Source of the DNA: Betaproteobacteria bacterium
Lineage (GTDB): Bacteria > Pseudomonadota > Gammaproteobacteria > Burkholderiales > Sulfuricellaceae
NCBI GenBank assembly: GCA_021373185.1
Contig: JAJFTF010000051.1
Span: 1-64,000 of the forward strand
Reading direction: 5' to 3'
Length of the DNA stretch: 64,000 bases
The notes under the pieces were generated by a model. It had not been told where the DNA came from and searched no databases. It saw only the letters and a program-made list of their open reading frames with translations. The number at the start of each line of letters is the position of its first letter. Position 1 is the stretch's first letter. The position numbers and the translations under genes were made by a program. Positions 37,645-46,650 of this stretch are shown piece by piece.

Positions 37645-38790
37645 TTACTTCAATTGTTCGAACAGCAGATTGAGGATTCTGGTGGCGGTCTCGGACTTTT
37701 CGGTTCCGCCATCCTTGCTTAGAATATTGACTTCGCTACCGCCGCTTTCTGTCACAACCTGGATGCGATATTGCTCCGGGGTATCCTTGTTTTTGCCACT
37801 GCCTTTCCAGAAAGCCAGTTTGGAAAGAAAGCCTTTTTCGTCTTTGACAGCATCAATATCAGGGTCGACATAGCGAACAAAATAAAGCCCCTTGGAACGG
37901 TCGCGGTCAACTACGGTAAATCCGACCCGATCAAGCGCCAACCCAACACGGCGCCAGGCACGGTCGAAAGTATCGGTCAGCACCAGCTTCCCCGCCCCTT
38001 CCTGCGAATTCGTGACTTTGGCCCGCTCACGCTTGCTGTCCGCCGCCATCAGGGATTGGGATCGCACTTCTTCCACGCCGAATCGCACCATCAAGCGACG
38101 CAGCATGTCGGCTTCCAGCTCCGGATCGGCGGGACGCGGCTGCCAAATTGTGCGACTGCCGCCGTCGCCACCTTCCAGCACTTCATACATGCCGCGATGG
38201 CTGACATAGATTTCAGTAGTGCCGGATTCCGCGCCACGCTCAAGCCGGGTGCGGAACTTGTCACGCTCGGCAGTGGAATAAAGACCATCGATCACTTTGC
38301 TCAGCACGCTACGGATCGCGTCTTGCGGAATTTTGGCACGATTTTCGGCCCAGTCGGTTTCCATCACACCGGATTCCGGTACTTCCGTCTTGATGAGAAA
38401 GCCGTTTTCCTGCCAGAACTCCTTCACCACCGGCCATATCTGCTCCGGGGTGGCGTTCACCACCAGCCAGCGCTGCGTACCCGCACGCTCGACCCGAACC
38501 TTGTCCTGGGCAGGCAACAGGTTGGAGGCTGCCGTCGTGGCCTGCGATTTGCCGGCCCGTTCCTTGTCGTAGACCGAGAACGTGGCGCTACCCTGCGGAC
38601 TGGTGTCAGGTACGGCAAAGCGGTTATCCGCTGTCGGTGAAGTCAGGTCGGGGGGGATTTCCAGTGGCGGCAGTTTACCGGCTGATTTGTAGTCGATTTT
38701 CTTGCCTTCAAGCAGAGAAGTCGAGCCGCAACCCGCTATTACCACAAGCCCCATCATTACTGCGACTGAAGCCAAAAACCTGTTTTTCAT
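37645..38790 (-). CDS. bamC: Outer membrane assembly lipoprotein BamC
   Basis: A lipoprotein subunit of the BAM complex that inserts beta-barrel proteins into the outer membrane. The 381-aa product has a signal peptide with lipobox VIAGC (mature Cys20), then the conserved BamC unstructured N-terminal segment (LPPLEIPPDLTSP) that binds BamD, and two helix-grip domains. The start at 38790 places the lipobox correctly; the longer frame is within dapA. It overlaps or abuts dapA at its start and is probably co-transcribed with it, as in many proteobacteria. Confidence 0.9.
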   Translation of the reverse strand: MKNRFLASVAVMMGLVVIAGCGSTSLLEGKKIDYKSAGKLPPLEIPPDLTSPTADNRFAVPDTSPQGSATFSVYDKERAGKSQATTAASNLLPAQDKVRVERAGTQRWLVVNATPEQIWPVVKEFWQENGFLIKTEVPESGVMETDWAENRAKIPQDAIRSVLSKVIDGLYSTAERDKFRTRLERGAESGTTEIYVSHRGMYEVLEGGDGGSRTIWQPRPADPELEADMLRRLMVRFGVEEVRSQSLMAADSKRERAKVTNSQEGAGKLVLTDTFDRAWRRVGLALDRVGFTVVDRDRSKGLYFVRYVDPDIDAVKDEKGFLSKLAFWKGSGKNKDTPEQYRIQVVTESGGSEVNILSKDGGTEKSETATRILNLLFEQLK

Positions 38791-38803
38791 ACACACCTTT
38801 ATG

Positions 38804-39682
38804 TTATTGGAGCACACCGGCTTGGCGCATAGCCTGCCTTAAGACATCGTGATGAACTGCGGAGAGCGTGGTTAGCGGCAAGCGGATGCCTTCGCCGATC
38901 AGCCCCATCTGAGCCACCGCCCATTTGACCGGAATCGGGTTGGCTTCGACAAACAGCTTTTGATGCAGGCCCAGCAGCTTGTTGTTAATTGCCCTTGCTG
39001 CAGCCAGATCACCCCTGAATGCCGCTTCGCACATCTCGTGCATCAAGCGGGGAGCCACGTTGCTGGTCACCGAAATCACGCCATGTCCGCCCAGTAGCAT
39101 CAAGGCAAGGCCACTGCCGTCATCGCCGCTATACACGGCAAAGTCCTGTGGTGCACGCAACAGCAGGTCGCTGCCGCGTTCGACATTGCCGGTCGCATCC
39201 TTGATGCCGATGATGTTCGGTATCTGCGCCAGCCGCAACACGGTATCGTTAACCAGGTCGCAGGCAGTGCGACCTGGTACATTGTAAAGAATCTGCGGAA
39301 TATCCACGGCTTCGGCAATTGCCTTGAAGTGGCGATACAAACCTTCCTGGGTCGGCTTATTGTAGTAAGGCGTGACCGAAAGGCTGTAGTCCGCCCCGGA
39401 CACCTTGGCGCATGACGTCAATTCGATGGCTTCGCTGGTGGAATTGGCGCCAGTTCCGGCAATCACGGGAATACGCTTGGCTACGCGATCGACTACAGTG
39501 CGTATCAACTGGCAATGCTCATCGAAATTCACCGTCGGCGACTCACCCGTGGTTCCGACAACGACGATACCGTCTGTTCCCTCGGCCACATGAAAATCTA
39601 TCAAGGCATGCAAACGCGGCAGATCAAGACTACCATCATCGTGCATTGGGGTTACGATCGCGACCAGACTGCCTTTAAGCAT
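38804..39682 (-). CDS. dapA: 4-hydroxy-tetrahydrodipicolinate synthase
   Basis: The committed step of the lysine/diaminopimelate pathway: condenses aspartate semialdehyde and pyruvate. The 292-aa protein has [11 protein letters not shown] near residue 43, [14 protein letters not shown] with the active-site Tyr, and [10 protein letters not shown] with the Schiff-base Lys near 161. Length and motifs are typical. It is upstream of bamC as in many betaproteobacteria; nrdJ lies upstream with a 56-base gap. Confidence 0.96.
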   Translation of the reverse strand: MLKGSLVAIVTPMHDDGSLDLPRLHALIDFHVAEGTDGIVVVGTTGESPTVNFDEHCQLIRTVVDRVAKRIPVIAGTGANSTSEAIELTSCAKVSGADYSLSVTPYYNKPTQEGLYRHFKAIAEAVDIPQILYNVPGRTACDLVNDTVLRLAQIPNIIGIKDATGNVERGSDLLLRAPQDFAVYSGDDGSGLALMLLGGHGVISVTSNVAPRLMHEMCEAAFRGDLAAARAINNKLLGLHQKLFVEANPIPVKWAVAQMGLIGEGIRLPLTTLSAVHHDVLRQAMRQAGVLQ

Positions 39683-39738
39683 GAAAATTTTTCCGCAAAA
39701 AATGCTAGTTTACCCGAATATCAGACCATGCGAAATGC

Positions 39739-41562
39739 TCAGTCTGCTTCACGTTCCATTGAGCAACACTGACTTTCGTTCATGCCGCTATCGGATAGCA
39801 ACACCCGACCGGTAACCACGTTGGGGCGAAAAACAGTACAGCCCTTCAAACCCATATCATAAGCCTTTTCATAAACAGCACGAAATGCGTCGAAACCACA
39901 TTCCTCCGGTATGTTGATGGTTTTGGAGATGGCACTGTCGACATGTGCCTGAAGCACGGCCTGCATCCGGATATGCGCCTCCGGCCCGATTTTACCAGCG
40001 CGAACGAAGGCGGCAGGCAACGGCGCGTCTTTTCCATGCAATACCCGGAACTGGCGGTGAGCATAATCGCTCACGGTCGCTTCGCTGAAGCCACCATCAG
40101 ACTCGCGAATGCGCCTCGTGTATTCCCAATCGAAGATCGGCTCAAGTCCGCTGGAAATATTATTCGCCAGCAGGCTGACGGTTCCAGTCGGAGCAATGGC
40201 AGTCAGGTGGCTGTTACGTATTCCATAGCGCCTGATTCCCTGCACGATATCATCGGGTAAGCCCTTAATGAATTCGCTGGCCAGGTATTTCTCAGCTACA
40301 AATGCCGGGAACACCCCCTTTTCACGCGCCAGATCAATGGACGCCCGGTATGCGCTGTGACAGATCGTCCGCATCACTTTATCAGCCAGTTCAAACGATT
40401 CCGTGCTGCCATAACGAACGCCCAGCATCGCCAAAGTATCGGCCAATCCGGTCAGGCCGAGGCCGATCCGCCGCGAAGCGCTCGCAGTAACAGATTGCTT
40501 TTGCAGAGGAAACAGGGAAACAGCGTAAACATTATCGAGCAGGCGCACGGCGGTTGCCGCAGTTTCGGTAACCCCTTCCAGGTCAAGAGCGGCCTCGGCT
40601 GAAAATGGTGCGCCAACAAACTGCGTCAGGTTGATCGCGCCCAGATTGCAGGCGCCATAGTGCGGCAGAGGGATTTCGCCGCAGGGATTGGTAGCGCTAA
40701 TCTGCTCACAATACCAAAGATTATTCATGCGGTTGACGCGATCGATGAAAATCGCGCCGGGCTCGGCGTATTCGTAGGTTGCCCGTATGATCTTGTCCCA
40801 CAATGCCCGCGCACCAACGCGGCGCAACACCTTGCAACGGCATGGCGTGCGATTGCCCGACCACAACCGTTCGACCACCTCCCCCGTTGCCGGCTCATTC
40901 TCGGCCAAGGGAAATATCAAGGGCCAGTCGGCATCCTCCCGCACAGCACGCATGAAATCGTCGGTCACCAGCACCGACAGGTTGAAATGACGCAGCGCGC
41001 CAGGACTGCGCTTGGCCTCGACGAAATCCTCGATATCCGGGTGATCACAACGTAGCGTCGCCATCATCGCGCCGCGGCGCGCACCGGTAGACAGGATGGT
41101 GGCGCACATGCTGTCCCATATGTGCATGAAGGAAACCGGGCCGGATGCGGTGGCGCCGACACCGCGCGCCGGTTCGCCGTGTGGTCGCAAGGTAGAAAAA
41201 TCATAGCCTACGCCGCCGCCTTGCTGCATGGTCAATGCGCCTTCCTTGAGCGCCTCGAAAATACCATCGAGAGAATCTTCTACCGCCCCCATCACGAAGC
41301 AATTGAACAGCGTAACGCGATGGGAAGTGCCCGCCCCGGCAAGAATGCGGCCACCCGGTAAAAAATGGAATCCTCCCAGAATCTGGTTAAAACGCCGTTC
41401 CCAGCCTTTCTGATCCTGCCGTTCCACACTGGCAAGTTCATGAGAAACACGGTGCCAGGTATCTTCGATAGACAGGTCAATGATTTTTCCCGCCTCGCGA
41501 TAGCGATAACGGTTGTCCCAAATACGGAATGAAATGCTGGAGGTGAAAGGTGCTTCGCTCAT
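39739..41562 (-). CDS. nrdJ: Adenosylcobalamin-dependent (class II) ribonucleotide reductase
   Basis: Makes deoxyribonucleotides with vitamin B12 radical chemistry, without oxygen. The 607-aa product has the radical-site block NPCGEIPLPHYGACNLG, the NCFVMGAVED region, the glycine-rich QQGGGVGYDFS and the conserved GLTGLADTLAMLGVRYG motif. The end is short (ESQCCSMEREAD) with a pair of cysteines but no zinc-finger tail. I chose the ATG at 41562, which has a perfect AGGAGG seven bases upstream; the longer frame lacks a signal. A hairpin with a U-tract lies just in front of that ribosome binding site. Confidence 0.93.
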   Translation of the reverse strand: MSEAPFTSSISFRIWDNRYRYREAGKIIDLSIEDTWHRVSHELASVERQDQKGWERRFNQILGGFHFLPGGRILAGAGTSHRVTLFNCFVMGAVEDSLDGIFEALKEGALTMQQGGGVGYDFSTLRPHGEPARGVGATASGPVSFMHIWDSMCATILSTGARRGAMMATLRCDHPDIEDFVEAKRSPGALRHFNLSVLVTDDFMRAVREDADWPLIFPLAENEPATGEVVERLWSGNRTPCRCKVLRRVGARALWDKIIRATYEYAEPGAIFIDRVNRMNNLWYCEQISATNPCGEIPLPHYGACNLGAINLTQFVGAPFSAEAALDLEGVTETAATAVRLLDNVYAVSLFPLQKQSVTASASRRIGLGLTGLADTLAMLGVRYGSTESFELADKVMRTICHSAYRASIDLAREKGVFPAFVAEKYLASEFIKGLPDDIVQGIRRYGIRNSHLTAIAPTGTVSLLANNISSGLEPIFDWEYTRRIRESDGGFSEATVSDYAHRQFRVLHGKDAPLPAAFVRAGKIGPEAHIRMQAVLQAHVDSAISKTINIPEECGFDAFRAVYEKAYDMGLKGCTVFRPNVVTGRVLLSDSGMNESQCCSMEREAD

Positions 41563-41575
41563 TGAGAACCTCCTG

Positions 41576-41613
41576 AAAAAATAAAGGCGAGAACCGCTTG
41601 CGCAATTCTCGCC
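41576..41613 (-). terminator. Intrinsic terminator/attenuator in front of nrdJ
   Basis: On the minus strand GGCGAGAA (41606-41613) pairs with TTCTCGCC (41586-41593), followed directly by TTTATTTTTT (41576-41585) and then, one base later, the nrdJ ribosome binding site. It ends the upstream 75-aa gene's transcript unless read through. Confidence 0.75.
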
Positions 41614-41638
41614 ACTTGCAAAGGAGTCCAACCGCTAG

Positions 41639-41866
41639 CTAACGCTGGAATACATACATTCTTTCCAGAAAGGCTTCGGCATCCAGAGTGGCTAGATCGG
41701 GCGACATACTGCCAGCGCGCTGGGACTGATGACTGATCAACTGCATCGCAAGCGCCGCAGCCTTACCCTGCATCACCTCGATTTCCGGGTTCCAGCCTGC
41801 GCACATCACCTCCGGGGAATAGCCCTCATCCACCTTTGCAGAACACATATCCATAGTCATCATCAT
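41639..41866 (-). CDS. Small conserved-looking protein upstream of nrdJ
   Basis: A 75-aa acidic protein beginning MMMTMDMCSAK, with no recognised domain, no membrane segment and one further Cys (CAGWNPEIEVM). It may be a small NrdJ-associated factor, but I do not recognise a named family. It is preceded by a GGAGGTGGATC ribosome binding site and lies 76 bases upstream of nrdJ on the same strand; a terminator sits between them. Confidence 0.6.
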   Translation of the reverse strand: MMMTMDMCSAKVDEGYSPEVMCAGWNPEIEVMQGKAAALAMQLISHQSQRAGSMSPDLATLDAEAFLERMYVFQR

Positions 41867-41904
41867 GATCCACCTCCAGTTTCACTGCATACCCGCTACA
41901 ACTG

Positions 41905-41924
41905 CCCGTGATATTTATATCGGG
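41905..41924. promoter_or_regulatory. Dyad upstream of the 75-aa gene and nrdJ
   Basis: CCCG-T-GATATTTATATC-GGG is nearly palindromic, about 40 bases upstream of the 75-aa gene. It does not fit the published NrdR-box consensus; the binding protein is unknown. Confidence 0.35.
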
Positions 41925-42075
41925 TGTTTATCGATAAAATAAAGGGCTAAGGCAAAGAAATAATTTGACGGGTTCCAAAACTGCAACAAGCCACTAGCAC
42001 CGTGAAACTTGAGATTTTTGTTGCACCATCATTTATACAATAGCGCATGAACCGTAAATTAGTTGACTTGAACCA

Positions 42076-42873
42076 TCACGGAATAGCAACAGGATTTGCC
42101 TGACGCAAAACCATCAGTGTCATCTGTACTCCGTCATGGATCAGCCGGTCGAACACCGGAGCAAAATAAGGCAGGGCAAAGGCTAGCACAACAAAACCGG
42201 CTGCCAGAGTGATCGGAAATCCAACCGAGAATATATTAAGTTGCGGTGCAGCGCGGGTCATGATGCCAAGCGCGATATTTATGGTCAGTAGCGCCGCCAT
42301 GATCGGCATGGAAAGCAGCGTGCCAGCAAGGAACATCTCTCCGCCCCAGCCAGCCAGAACCCGCCAGCCGCCAGCCGAAAACGGCTGCGACATCACTGGC
42401 AGCACCTGGAAACTATGTGCCAGCGCCTCAATCATCAGTAAATGTCCGTTCGACGCAAGAAATACCAGAGTGGCGAGCAGGCCGAGGAATTGCGACACCA
42501 CCGGAGTCTGTGCGGCATTTTGCGGATCGAAGAAAGTGGCGAATCCCAGACCCATCTGCATACCCGCAATATTGCCAGCCATTTCAACTGCGGTGAAGAT
42601 GATGCGCATGACGAATCCGATTGCCACACCGATCACGACTTGTTGCGCCAGAATCAGGAGTCCGGCCGCAGAACCCGGTTCCACGGCTGGCATAGTGCCA
42701 AGCACGGGGGATAACAGTAATGTAATGACGAAGGACAGGCCAACTTTCACACGCACGGGGATACTGGGATTACCGAAAATTGGCGCGCTGCCAACTAGAG
42801 CGAGAATGCGCACAAACGGCCAGATAAAAGCCCCCAGCCAAGCGCCCAATTGGGCTGAGGTAAAGCTGATCAT
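42076..42873 (-). CDS. fliR: Flagellar export gate protein FliR
   Basis: An export-gate core subunit. The 265-aa protein is hydrophobic with about six membrane segments; features include RILALVGSAPIFGNPSIPVRVKVGLSF at the N-terminus, VGFVMRIIFTAVEMAGNIAGMQMGLGFATFFDP and QLNIFSVGFPITL. It is the last gene of the fliLMNOPQR unit, 14 bases after fliQ. Confidence 0.94.
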   Translation of the reverse strand: MISFTSAQLGAWLGAFIWPFVRILALVGSAPIFGNPSIPVRVKVGLSFVITLLLSPVLGTMPAVEPGSAAGLLILAQQVVIGVAIGFVMRIIFTAVEMAGNIAGMQMGLGFATFFDPQNAAQTPVVSQFLGLLATLVFLASNGHLLMIEALAHSFQVLPVMSQPFSAGGWRVLAGWGGEMFLAGTLLSMPIMAALLTINIALGIMTRAAPQLNIFSVGFPITLAAGFVVLAFALPYFAPVFDRLIHDGVQMTLMVLRQANPVAIP

Positions 42874-42887
42874 CGCGAAATCCTAGG

Positions 42888-43157
42888 CTAGCCCACCAAG
42901 CCAGGAATACTGAGAAACAGACGGCGCGTATAATCCATAAGCATATTCAGCATCCATGGCCCAGTGACACCCAACACGATAAACATCACAAATAGTTTGG
43001 GGATGAATGACAAAGTCATTTCATTGATTTGGGTGGCGGCCTGAAAGATACTCACCAGCAAACCAACTGCAAGCGCAGCAAAGAGCAGCGGAGACGATAC
43101 CAGCAAAGTGACCTCCAGCGCCTGCTGGCCTATGGTGATAAAACCTTCTGGAGTCAT
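42888..43157 (-). CDS. fliQ: Flagellar export gate protein FliQ
   Basis: A small hydrophobic gate subunit of 89 aa with two membrane segments: [33 protein letters not shown] and then [16 protein letters not shown]. It contains the [17 protein letters not shown] loop typical of FliQ. It overlaps fliP by 4 nt. Confidence 0.95.
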   Translation of the reverse strand: MTPEGFITIGQQALEVTLLVSSPLLFAALAVGLLVSIFQAATQINEMTLSFIPKLFVMFIVLGVTGPWMLNMLMDYTRRLFLSIPGLVG

Positions 43158-43924
43158 GTGTAGAAACTCTGCACAAGAGAACCAATCAGCAGATTCCAGC
43201 CATCGACCAGAACGAACAACATCAGCTTGAATGGCAGGGAAATCACGACTGGCGACAGCATCATCATACCCATGGACATCAGCACGCTGGCCACCACCAT
43301 ATCAATGATCAGAAACGGGATAAATACGACGAAACCGATCTGAAATGCTGTCTTGAGTTCGCTGATCACATAGGCCGGAACCAGGATTTTCATCGGCACC
43401 GCTTCCGGGCCGGGCAGAGGAGCGCTGTTGGAAAGCTTGACGAATAGAGCCAGGTCGTCTTGGCGTGTCTGTCGCAACATAAAGGCCTTCAGAGGGGCAG
43501 ATCCCTTCTCCAGCGCCGTGGAGGCATCGATTTTCTGTTCCGAGTATGGCTTGTAAGCATCATCGTAGATTTTGTCGAAAACCGGCGCCATCACGAAAAA
43601 AGTAAGAAACAGGGAAAGGCCGATCAGAATCTGGTTGGGAGGGGCCTGCATCGTGCCAATTGCCTGGCGCAACAGTGACAATACAATAACGATACGGGTG
43701 AACGATGTCATCATCAGCAACACTGCCGGCAGGAATGTCAGCGCCGTCATCACCAGCAGCGCCTGGATACTCAGCGTGTAGGTTTGTCCTCCGCCCGGTG
43801 CAGGTGTACTGGTGAACGCAGGAATACCCGGGTCAGCGGCCATGGCCACCAGCGGTGCTGCCGCACCAATCGATAGCAACGTGGCAAGCAACAGCGGTTT
43901 ACAGCCACGCAAAAAAAGCCTCAT
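43154..43924 (-). CDS. fliP: Flagellar export gate protein FliP
   Basis: A gate core subunit of 256 aa with a cleavable signal peptide ([23 protein letters not shown]) and about four membrane segments; it has the motifs [35 protein letters not shown] and [26 protein letters not shown] start it at the ATG at 43924, one base after the fliO stop, since the longer frame would add an implausible N-terminus. Confidence 0.95.
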   Translation of the reverse strand: MRLFLRGCKPLLLATLLSIGAAAPLVAMAADPGIPAFTSTPAPGGGQTYTLSIQALLVMTALTFLPAVLLMMTSFTRIVIVLSLLRQAIGTMQAPPNQILIGLSLFLTFFVMAPVFDKIYDDAYKPYSEQKIDASTALEKGSAPLKAFMLRQTRQDDLALFVKLSNSAPLPGPEAVPMKILVPAYVISELKTAFQIGFVVFIPFLIIDMVVASVLMSMGMMMLSPVVISLPFKLMLFVLVDGWNLLIGSLVQSFYT

Positions 43925-43925
43925 T

Positions 43926-44387
43926 CTATTGTTCACTCTTGCGTCCCTGCATTGCTTTTTTGAGCCAGACTGAAAAACCGTGCTCACTGCCAGACGGTAC
44001 CTCAGTAACATGCACGCCGCCTTCCGGCTTGGCCAAAGTATGCAGGGCATTCACCTGCCCTGGCGCCACGCCCAGCACCAGCCATGTTTCGCCGACCTCC
44101 ACCAGCACCAGCCGCTCCTTGGGACCCAGTGCGACACCACCAATCACTTTAACCACACCTCCGGCACCCATCTGCCCAGGTGTAAACCGCTTCAATAGCC
44201 ATGCCACACCCACGATCACAGCCAGCACAATTCCCAAACTGAACAACACCTGCAGGCCACCAAACATACTCACGGGGCTAGCAGAAACTACCAGGGTTGG
44301 TGCCGCAGTCTGCGCAGCGACGGGGAAAGAAAGAAGAAAAACAAACCCGATGGGGAGCCGCACCGCAGCCTCTTTCATCAAGTTCAT
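43926..44387 (-). CDS. fliO: Flagellar export protein FliO
   Basis: A small membrane protein that helps FliP assembly. The 153-aa product has an N-terminal hydrophobic segment, a second one near residue 45-65 ([20 protein letters not shown]) and a basic cytoplasmic domain ([32 protein letters not shown]). It overlaps fliN by 4 nt. The family is loosely conserved, but position and topology are clear. Confidence 0.88.
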   Translation of the reverse strand: MNLMKEAAVRLPIGFVFLLSFPVAAQTAAPTLVVSASPVSMFGGLQVLFSLGIVLAVIVGVAWLLKRFTPGQMGAGGVVKVIGGVALGPKERLVLVEVGETWLVLGVAPGQVNALHTLAKPEGGVHVTEVPSGSEHGFSVWLKKAMQGRKSEQ

Positions 44388-44869
44388 TTGTGTAGTCTGC
44401 GAATGCGTTCGGAAGGAGAAATAATATCGGTCAGGCGGATACCGAATTTGTCATTCACCACCACAACCTCGCCTTGAGCTATCAGACAGCCATTCACCAA
44501 AACATCCATCGGTTCGCCAGCCAAACCGTCCAGTTCCACCACTGATCCCTGAGCCAATTGCAGCAGGTTGCGAATAGCCAGCTTGGTACGCCCCAGTTCA
44601 ACCGTAAGGTTGACCGGAATGTCCAGAATCATATCAATATTGTTTGGTGCTCCAGCAGCCACACCCGACGGGGAAAGTTGCTCAAACTCGGCCTTTGCGG
44701 CCGTGCCTCCAAATAACGAAGAAGCGCTCTGCGATTCGGCTGATGTCTGCTCGGCTAAAGCCGCGCCCCAATCATCCTCTGCGGAGGTGGCTGCAGGTGC
44801 CTCAGCAGAAGCCTGCTCAGCCATTGCCGCCGCCCAATCATCCCCGCCATCCGGTGTTTCATCAGCCAT
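44384..44869 (-). CDS. fliN: Flagellar motor switch protein FliN
   Basis: A C-ring component of the switch. The 161-aa product has a low-complexity N-terminal half rich in Ala, Glu and Asp (AAMAEQASAEAPAATSAEDD) and the conserved SpoA domain at the C-terminus (LDIPVNLTVELGRTKLAIRNLLQLAQGSVVELDGLAGEPMDVLVNGCLIAQGEVVVVNDKFGIRLTDI). It overlaps fliM by 8 nt. Confidence 0.94.
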   Translation of the reverse strand: MADETPDGGDDWAAAMAEQASAEAPAATSAEDDWGAALAEQTSAESQSASSLFGGTAAKAEFEQLSPSGVAAGAPNNIDMILDIPVNLTVELGRTKLAIRNLLQLAQGSVVELDGLAGEPMDVLVNGCLIAQGEVVVVNDKFGIRLTDIISPSERIRRLHK

Positions 44870-45863
44870 TTTTTCCTCCGCGAAGGGAATCGTCTTCCCC
44901 GCCGGAAATGATCTTGTTTACCTTGAGCGCATACTGGCCGTTAAGAACGCCGTAGTTACATTCCAGCACCGGCACACCGTCCACTGCTGCGATAATTGCT
45001 TCAGGGATATCCAGGGAAATCACATCTCCCGCCTTCATGTTCAGAATTTGACCCAATGTAATCGCCGTCTCGCCCAGATTTGCGACCAGATTCACCTCAG
45101 CCGTCTGCATCTGCTTGGTCATCAGTTTGGCCCAGCGCTCATCCACCTCCATGCGCTCACCCTGCATACTGCTGTACAGAGTGTCTCTGATCGGCTCAAT
45201 CATAGCATAGGGCATGCAGATGTGAAAATCGCCGCCGCCCGATCCCAACTCAATATTGAACGTGGTCACCACGACCACTTCACTGGGCGTTGCAATGTTG
45301 GCAAACTGCGTATTCATTTCCGAACGGATATACTCAAAATCGACCTTGAAAACCGAATCCCAAGCCTTTTTGTACTCTTCGAAGACGACATCCAGCAAGC
45401 GCTGGATGATGCGCTGCTCGGTCGGGGTGAAATCCCTGCCCTCTACCCGCATGTGGAAACGCCCATCGCCGCCAAACAAATTATCTACCACCAGAAACAG
45501 CAGGTTTGGATCAAAAATAAATAGCGAGGTACCACGTAATGGCTTGACGTGTACCATGTTCAGGTTGGTCGGCACGACCAGATTACGGACAAATTCGCTG
45601 TACTTGAGAACGCGAACTGGGCTTACGGAGATTTCCGCAGTACGGCGCATGAAATTGAACAGACCGATACGGAACAAGCGAGCAAAACGCTCGTTAATGA
45701 TTTCCAGAGTCGGCATGCGACCCCGGACAATGCGTTCTTGCTTGGCAAGGTTGTAAGGGCGAGCGCCACCACCCTCCTCGACAGCAGTCGATTCGTCCGC
45801 CTCTCCGGTTACACCCTTGAGTAAGGCATCAACTTCGTCTTGTGACAGTATGTCGTCTGACAC
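44862..45863 (-). CDS. fliM: Flagellar motor switch protein FliM
   Basis: Binds phosphorylated CheY and switches rotation. The 333-aa protein has the CheY-binding peptide DILSQDEVDALLKGVTG at the N-terminus, the CheC-like middle domain and the C-terminal SpoA domain. The GTG at 45863 has AAAGGG before it. Just upstream of that ribosome binding site are three tandem TTTAGGTA copies. Confidence 0.95.
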   Translation of the reverse strand: MSDDILSQDEVDALLKGVTGEADESTAVEEGGGARPYNLAKQERIVRGRMPTLEIINERFARLFRIGLFNFMRRTAEISVSPVRVLKYSEFVRNLVVPTNLNMVHVKPLRGTSLFIFDPNLLFLVVDNLFGGDGRFHMRVEGRDFTPTEQRIIQRLLDVVFEEYKKAWDSVFKVDFEYIRSEMNTQFANIATPSEVVVVTTFNIELGSGGGDFHICMPYAMIEPIRDTLYSSMQGERMEVDERWAKLMTKQMQTAEVNLVANLGETAITLGQILNMKAGDVISLDIPEAIIAAVDGVPVLECNYGVLNGQYALKVNKIISGGEDDSLRGGKNG

Positions 45864-45871
45864 GCGCGCCC

Positions 45872-45895
45872 TTTAGGTATTTAGGTATTTAGGTA
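45872..45895. repeat. Three tandem copies of TTTAGGTA
   Basis: Exact 8-bp tandem repeat x3 between fliL and fliM, close to the fliM ribosome binding site. It could vary in copy number. Confidence 0.7.
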
Positions 45896-45906
45896 TTGCA
45901 GTAAAT

Positions 45907-46404
45907 CTACTGAATTACAAAAGATGTGAAATAAACAGCAATCACACCCTTGCCCGCAGCCGCAAGCGGCTTGGCGACTTGCCCTTTAACTTCCTCGCTC
46001 AGTTTCTGCTTGCCTTCAAGTCCGCTTATCTGCCCTGCATTTCTACTCGAAAGCAACTGCAATATGCCATGCCGGATTTCCGGCATATACAACTTAATCT
46101 GATCAACCACGGCCTGGTCGGCCACTTTCACGTCTATGCCGATCTGCAGGTATCGCTCATTGCTGCCGCCATCCGGCTGCAGATTAACCGTGAATGTTTC
46201 GAGCGTCACAAAAACGGGTGGCTTCGCTTTCACTTCCTTCACCTCGTCATGCGTTTCGCCGGACTGGGTAAAATACCATGCCGCGCCTCCGCCCAGTCCG
46301 CCCAGCACTAGCAGGATCACTAGGATCTTGACCAAGCTTCCTTTCTTCTTGGGTGGGGTTTCAACCTCCGCCGCACCGTCTTTTTTCGCCTTGTCCTGAG
46401 CCAC
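45907..46404 (-). CDS. fliL: Flagellar basal body protein FliL
   Basis: A single-pass inner-membrane protein that supports the stators. The 165-aa protein has a short cytoplasmic basic N-terminus, one membrane segment (LVKILVILLVLGGLGGGAAWYF; residues 24-45) and a periplasmic domain. The start is the GTG at 46404 with GGAGG five bases upstream. First gene of the fliLMNOPQR unit. Confidence 0.93.
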   Translation of the reverse strand: MAQDKAKKDGAAEVETPPKKKGSLVKILVILLVLGGLGGGAAWYFTQSGETHDEVKEVKAKPPVFVTLETFTVNLQPDGGSNERYLQIGIDVKVADQAVVDQIKLYMPEIRHGILQLLSSRNAGQISGLEGKQKLSEEVKGQVAKPLAAAGKGVIAVYFTSFVIQ

Positions 46405-46511
46405 GCCCGCCTCCTTGCTTCTGCCGCATCAGCCACCGACTCCGGTAAAACTCAGGCTTCATCAGCTAAATAATATTAAAAACAACTAGTTTCAGATGAT
46501 AGTTTATGTTC

Positions 46512-46540
46512 TTTATAATATCAACTCAAATTTAATGCAA
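46512..46540 (-). promoter_or_regulatory. Sigma-70-type promoter of fliLMNOPQR
   Basis: On the minus strand TTGCAT (46535-46540), 17 nt, TATAAA (46512-46517), about 110 bases upstream of fliL and after the fliK-side terminator. Confidence 0.55.
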
Positions 46541-46590
46541 GGAAAACATGTATTGGTGCTGTTTGATGGTCTGCAAGGTGGGGCTAAAAC

Positions 46591-46628
46591 AACAATGCGG
46601 CTATCTAACCAAGATAGCCGCATTGTTT
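46591..46628 (-). terminator. Hairpin terminator after fliK
   Basis: A 16-bp perfect stem, AACAATGCGGCTATCT / AGATAGCCGCATTGTT, with a five-base loop (46607-46611). Only a short U-tract follows on the minus strand. It separates fliK from the fliL promoter. Confidence 0.7.
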
Positions 46629-46650
46629 TCATTGCACAATCGGAAAGCAA

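Noticed and set aside
41867..42075. Cobalamin riboswitch upstream of the nrdJ region
   Set aside because: I looked for the B12-box and typical stems on the minus strand and did not find them.
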